From Streptomyces pactum (GTDB lineage Bacteria > Actinomycetota > Actinomycetes > Streptomycetales > Streptomycetaceae): 64,000 nucleotides of DNA. Below the pieces are notes generated by a model that saw nothing but the letters and a program-made list of their open reading frames with translations, searched no databases and was not told the origin of the DNA. The stretch is taken from assembly GCF_002005225.1 (NCBI RefSeq), contig NZ_CP019724.1, positions 3,474,501-3,538,500 of the forward strand, given 5' to 3'. This document shows positions 62,082 to 64,000 of the stretch, piece by piece. How positions within the stretch are numbered: the stretch's first letter is position 1; each line of letters starts with the position of its first letter. The translations under genes were made by a program, and so were the position numbers.

Positions 62082-62103
62082 CGATCTACGGCTGGAGTAC
62101 TAG
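62082..62103. repeat. Right terminal inverted repeat and CTAG target duplication of nested IS
   Basis: CGATCTACGGCTGGAGTA at 62082-62099, then CTAG at 62100-62103. It is the exact inverse of 60851-60872. Confidence 0.88.
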
Positions 62104-62621
62104 TAGGCCTTCCTGCGGCGTCGGTTCCTGATCAGGGCATCTAGTGACCAGAGGGGTGCGCCAGCAAGCACGAGAGGGACCCAGCAAAACATGTACGGGA
62201 GGTCGTTGCCGTAGTAGTACGGGTCGGAGGCCCAGCTAACGGTCAGCCACAGGCTGAGCGAGATCAGCGCGCCGCCGAGCGCCGCCAGTCGGGTCAGCAG
62301 GCCGAGCAGGGTACCGATGCCGACCGCCAGCTCGCCCAGGGCGATGGCGTAGCCGAAACCGGCGGGGCTCTTCAGCGCCAGGTCGACCAGGGCGGGGATG
62401 GCGGAGGAGTCGCGGACGGTACGCATCATGTCGCCGACGGAGCCGGCGCCCGCGTCCTTCATGAAGGCGCTGTCCGTGAGTTTGTCCAGGCCCGCGTAGA
62501 TGAAGGTGACGCCCAGAAAGATCCGTAGGGGCAGGAGGGCGTACTGGGTGGCGTGGTCCCGCCAGTCTCCGCCGCCGCCCGGATGCGAGGTGTACGCATC
62601 CGTCCGCATACCGTGCGTCAT
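62100..62621 (-). CDS. DoxX-family membrane protein with a replaced 3' end
   Basis: 173 residues from the ATG at 62621 (AGGCGG nine bases upstream); the frame is open further upstream. Four membrane helices fit DoxX/DoxD-type proteins: LLPLRIFLGVTFIYAGLDKLTD, AGFGYAIALGELAVGIGTLLGL, LAALGGALISLSLWLTVSW and DLPYMFCWVPLVLAGAPLWSLDAL. The family motif IFLGVTFIYAGLDKL is clear. DoxX proteins are linked to quinone or thiol redox balance in membranes. The last third of the coding region belongs to the integrated element, and the stop is part of the CTAG target of the IS. The gene therefore still encodes a full-length protein. Confidence 0.88.
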   Translation of the reverse strand: MTHGMRTDAYTSHPGGGGDWRDHATQYALLPLRIFLGVTFIYAGLDKLTDSAFMKDAGAGSVGDMMRTVRDSSAIPALVDLALKSPAGFGYAIALGELAVGIGTLLGLLTRLAALGGALISLSLWLTVSWASDPYYYGNDLPYMFCWVPLVLAGAPLWSLDALIRNRRRRKAY

Positions 62622-62734
62622 CACTGCCAGCCGCCTCTCGCCCGCGCGTGCCGAGACCCCCACCAGAGCATACGTACGACGCGGGGGCCTCTCTCAACCC
62701 TTCCGCGACCGGTTTCTTCCTGTCGGTTTCGACA

Positions 62735-62867
62735 GCGTGCGCGTTCGGCGGTTCGCGCGGTTCGGGCAGCGTGCGCGTTCGGCGGTTCGCGGTTTCGGCG
62801 GACCGCGGTCCCGGTGGGCCGGCGGTCGGCCGTGGGGCCGGCGGTCGGCCGTGGGGCCGGCGGGGCG
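62735..62867. repeat. Two short tandem repeats between DoxX and the next gene
   Basis: gtgcgcgttcggcggttcgcg occurs twice around 62738-62790 in slightly different contexts, and a 19-base unit (gggccggcggtcggccgtg) repeats about two and a half times up to 62867. No gene; a terminator for the minus-strand gene to the right may be formed by the second repeat. Confidence 0.65.
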
Positions 62868-64000
62868 TCAGTCCGTCACGTCGATCGCGTAGCGGTTGGT
62901 TTCCACGCCCGCGCTCGTGACCACCTGGACGTCCACCCGGCCCGGTTCCACGTCCGCCGGCACCGGGACCGTCAGCAGGTCGTCCGCGGGGTTGCGGAAG
63001 CCGCCGGTCACCGGGACCAGGGGGACGTGGACGTTGACCGCGCCGATGCGGACGACCATCCGGGACAGACGGTCCGCGCGCTGCGCGCCCGGCGGTACGA
63101 AACCGGCGCCCCGGATCTCGATGTCGTCGCCGGTGCGGATCGGCGCGTCCAGGTCACCGGCCTCCCGCGCCCGGACCACGGAGAGGATCACGGGACGCCC
63201 GCCCTCCGCGTACTTCCCGGCCACGTAGGTCGCGGCCGACACCAGCACCACGACCGCCAGCCCCCATGGCAGGTCGGGCAGTTGCTCCGGGCGCCGGGCC
63301 AGCCGCACGGCCGCGAACACCAGGGCGACGGCGCTGATCACCACGTACTGGATGTCGGCGAAGGTCCCGCGCCCCGCGTCGTCCGTCAGCAGGTCGGCCG
63401 CGCGCGGCCGGTCCGCCCGTACCTTCTGCAGCCGCTGCCCCAGCACCCGCAGCCCGACCACCCGCCGCACCAGGACCGCGATCCCGCACACCACCGCGAG
63501 CACGGTCACCGCACCGGCGCCGCGGGCGAGTTCGAGCCCGGAGATCAGCGCGTCCCGCCGGCCGTGGCCCGAGGCCACCGCCAGTTGCCCGGCCAGGACG
63601 AGCACCGCGTAGGCGATGAAGAGCACCCAGGCCGCCGCGACGGCCCGGGACGTGGACAGGCGGTTGTCCTCGCCGATGACCGGTGCCAGCGCTCCGCCCC
63701 GCGCGCGGTGGAACCACGACGCCGCCGTCAGCGCGCCGGCCACGACCAGTGCCGCCGCGAGCCCGGCGGTGCGCGCCGCCGTCCAGCCGGTCCCGACCGC
63801 GGTCAGCGACTGCCCGAGCAGCAGCAGTACGACCCCGGCCCACACGACGGCCGCCGTGCGGCGCCCGACGGCCGCGAGCCATGCCCCGCCCTCGGCGCGA
63901 CCGCGTTCGGCGACGAGTTCCGCGGACTGGGTCAGCTCCTCCGAGACCCACTGCCGGGAGGCGGAGGCCGAGTGGGCCACCGCGGCCGGCAGCCCCTGTC
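62868..64000 (-). CDS. Polytopic membrane protein with C-terminal IPT/TIG-like domain, 5' end probably outside window
   Basis: At least 370 residues. The frame has a GTG at 63980 but stays open to the window edge (QGLPAAV before it), so the true start may be beyond. Five or six helices: AAVVWAGVVLLLLGQSLTAVG, AGLAAALVVAGALTAASWF, AVAAAWVLFIAYAVLVLAGQL, AGAVTVLAVVCGIAVLVRRVV, DIQYVVISAVALVFAAVRLA and LPWGLAVVVLVSAATYVAGKYA. The C-terminal 110 residues (DDIEIRGAGFVPPGAQRADRLSRMVVRIGAVNVHVPLVPV, then PVPADVEPGRVDVQVVTSAGVETNRYAIDV) resemble an IPT/TIG immunoglobulin-like fold. Function unknown. Confidence 0.8.
   Translation of the reverse strand, partial: QGLPAAVAHSASASRQWVSEELTQSAELVAERGRAEGGAWLAAVGRRTAAVVWAGVVLLLLGQSLTAVGTGWTAARTAGLAAALVVAGALTAASWFHRARGGALAPVIGEDNRLSTSRAVAAAWVLFIAYAVLVLAGQLAVASGHGRRDALISGLELARGAGAVTVLAVVCGIAVLVRRVVGLRVLGQRLQKVRADRPRAADLLTDDAGRGTFADIQYVVISAVALVFAAVRLARRPEQLPDLPWGLAVVVLVSAATYVAGKYAEGGRPVILSVVRAREAGDLDAPIRTGDDIEIRGAGFVPPGAQRADRLSRMVVRIGAVNVHVPLVPVTGGFRNPADDLLTVPVPADVEPGRVDVQVVTSAGVETNRYAIDVTD

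Larger units (their letters stand above)
60855..62099 (-). mobile_element. Degenerate IS701-like transposon carrying a GNAT gene
   Basis: About 1.25 kb flanked by 18-base perfect terminal inverted repeats and by a CTAG duplication on both sides (60851-60854, 62100-62103). A four-base YTAR target such as CTAG is the habit of IS701-family elements. Inside are the remains of a transposase (60879 to about 61480, minus strand) and an intact acetyltransferase gene (61538-62053, minus strand). The transposase is broken, so the element can move only with help from another copy. The right CTAG forms the stop codon of the DoxX gene. Confidence 0.78.
59079..62205 (+). mobile_element. Site-specific serine-recombinase element integrated in the DoxX gene, with nested IS
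   Basis: Bounded on the left by the severed DoxX 3' end and on the right by the DoxX gene, whose last 35 or so codons differ in sequence from the severed end, as expected when an element brings its own replacement 3' end. It carries one large serine recombinase (59111-60661), a short tail region with a nine-base stem hairpin (60684-60706), and a second, nested transposon (60855-62099). The recombinase part is visibly less G+C rich than the chromosome. Exact ends are not resolved because serine recombinases leave only a very short core. Boundaries are approximate to about 15 bases on the left and 60 on the right. Confidence 0.7.

Overview
This 64 kb window is high-G+C chromosomal DNA of a Streptomyces-type actinomycete. 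Nearly every gene has G/C at third positions, GTG and TTG starts are common, and stop/start overlaps of the ATGA/GTGA type recur. The backbone (mdh, folD, purH-purN, sucC-sucD, icmB, pcrA) is a gene order I associate with the Streptomyces core; that is from memory, not a search. I found no tRNA, rRNA, CRISPR array or biosynthetic gene cluster.

Layout. 1-2.2 kb: a partial MocR-type regulator divergent from a CxxC carboxymuconolactone-decarboxylase-like protein and a PEP-mutase/isocitrate-lyase-like enzyme. 2.2-10.6 kb: a choline/betaine operon on the minus strand (aldehyde dehydrogenase, GMC oxidoreductase, three-gene betaine-type ABC transporter), divergent from a MarR-GNAT fusion regulator that carries a TTA (bldA) codon. 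10.6-15.7 kb: mdh, a membrane XRE-DUF2690 protein and folD with its DUF3017 neighbour. 16.7-23.5 kb: two tandem copies of a cassette made of an FHA-like/winged-helix protein, a membrane Ser/Thr kinase with a peptidoglycan-type ectodomain, and a small secreted protein. 23.9-32.8 kb: purH-purN, membrane proteins, an XRE/sigma-like fusion and sucC-sucD. 35-43.4 kb: a divergent island of MoxR ATPase, DUF5682-type protein and VWA protein on one side, and SWIM zinc-finger and DUF5691-type proteins on the other. 43.9-54.7 kb: icmB, a lipase, an M23 peptidase, pcrA and two NlpC/P60 hydrolases, the first behind a c-di-AMP (ydaO) riboswitch. 55-58.9 kb: a PspC-histidine kinase, a LuxR-type regulator and a PspC/LiaF-like protein. 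59-62.2 kb: a serine-recombinase element lodged in the 3' end of a DoxX gene, with a degenerate IS carrying a GNAT gene nested in it. 62.2-64 kb: the DoxX gene and a partial membrane protein.

Two assemblies look most like undescribed systems. First, the duplicated FHA-wHTH/kinase/secreted-protein cassettes resemble an EmbR-PknH type relay coupled to cell-wall sensing; both secreted genes have the same 24-base upstream motif (21/24 identical). Second, the MoxR/DUF5682/VWA and SWIM/DUF5691 operons diverge from a shared promoter region containing the TTGTCRGTG-N8-TANNNT motif of the actinobacterial PafBC (RecA-independent) DNA-damage response. The same motif lies directly in front of pcrA, so the island is predicted to be DNA-damage inducible.

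Limits. All family names come from reading motifs in the translations; no database search was run. Start codons were chosen by ribosome-binding sites, overlaps and paralogue comparison.
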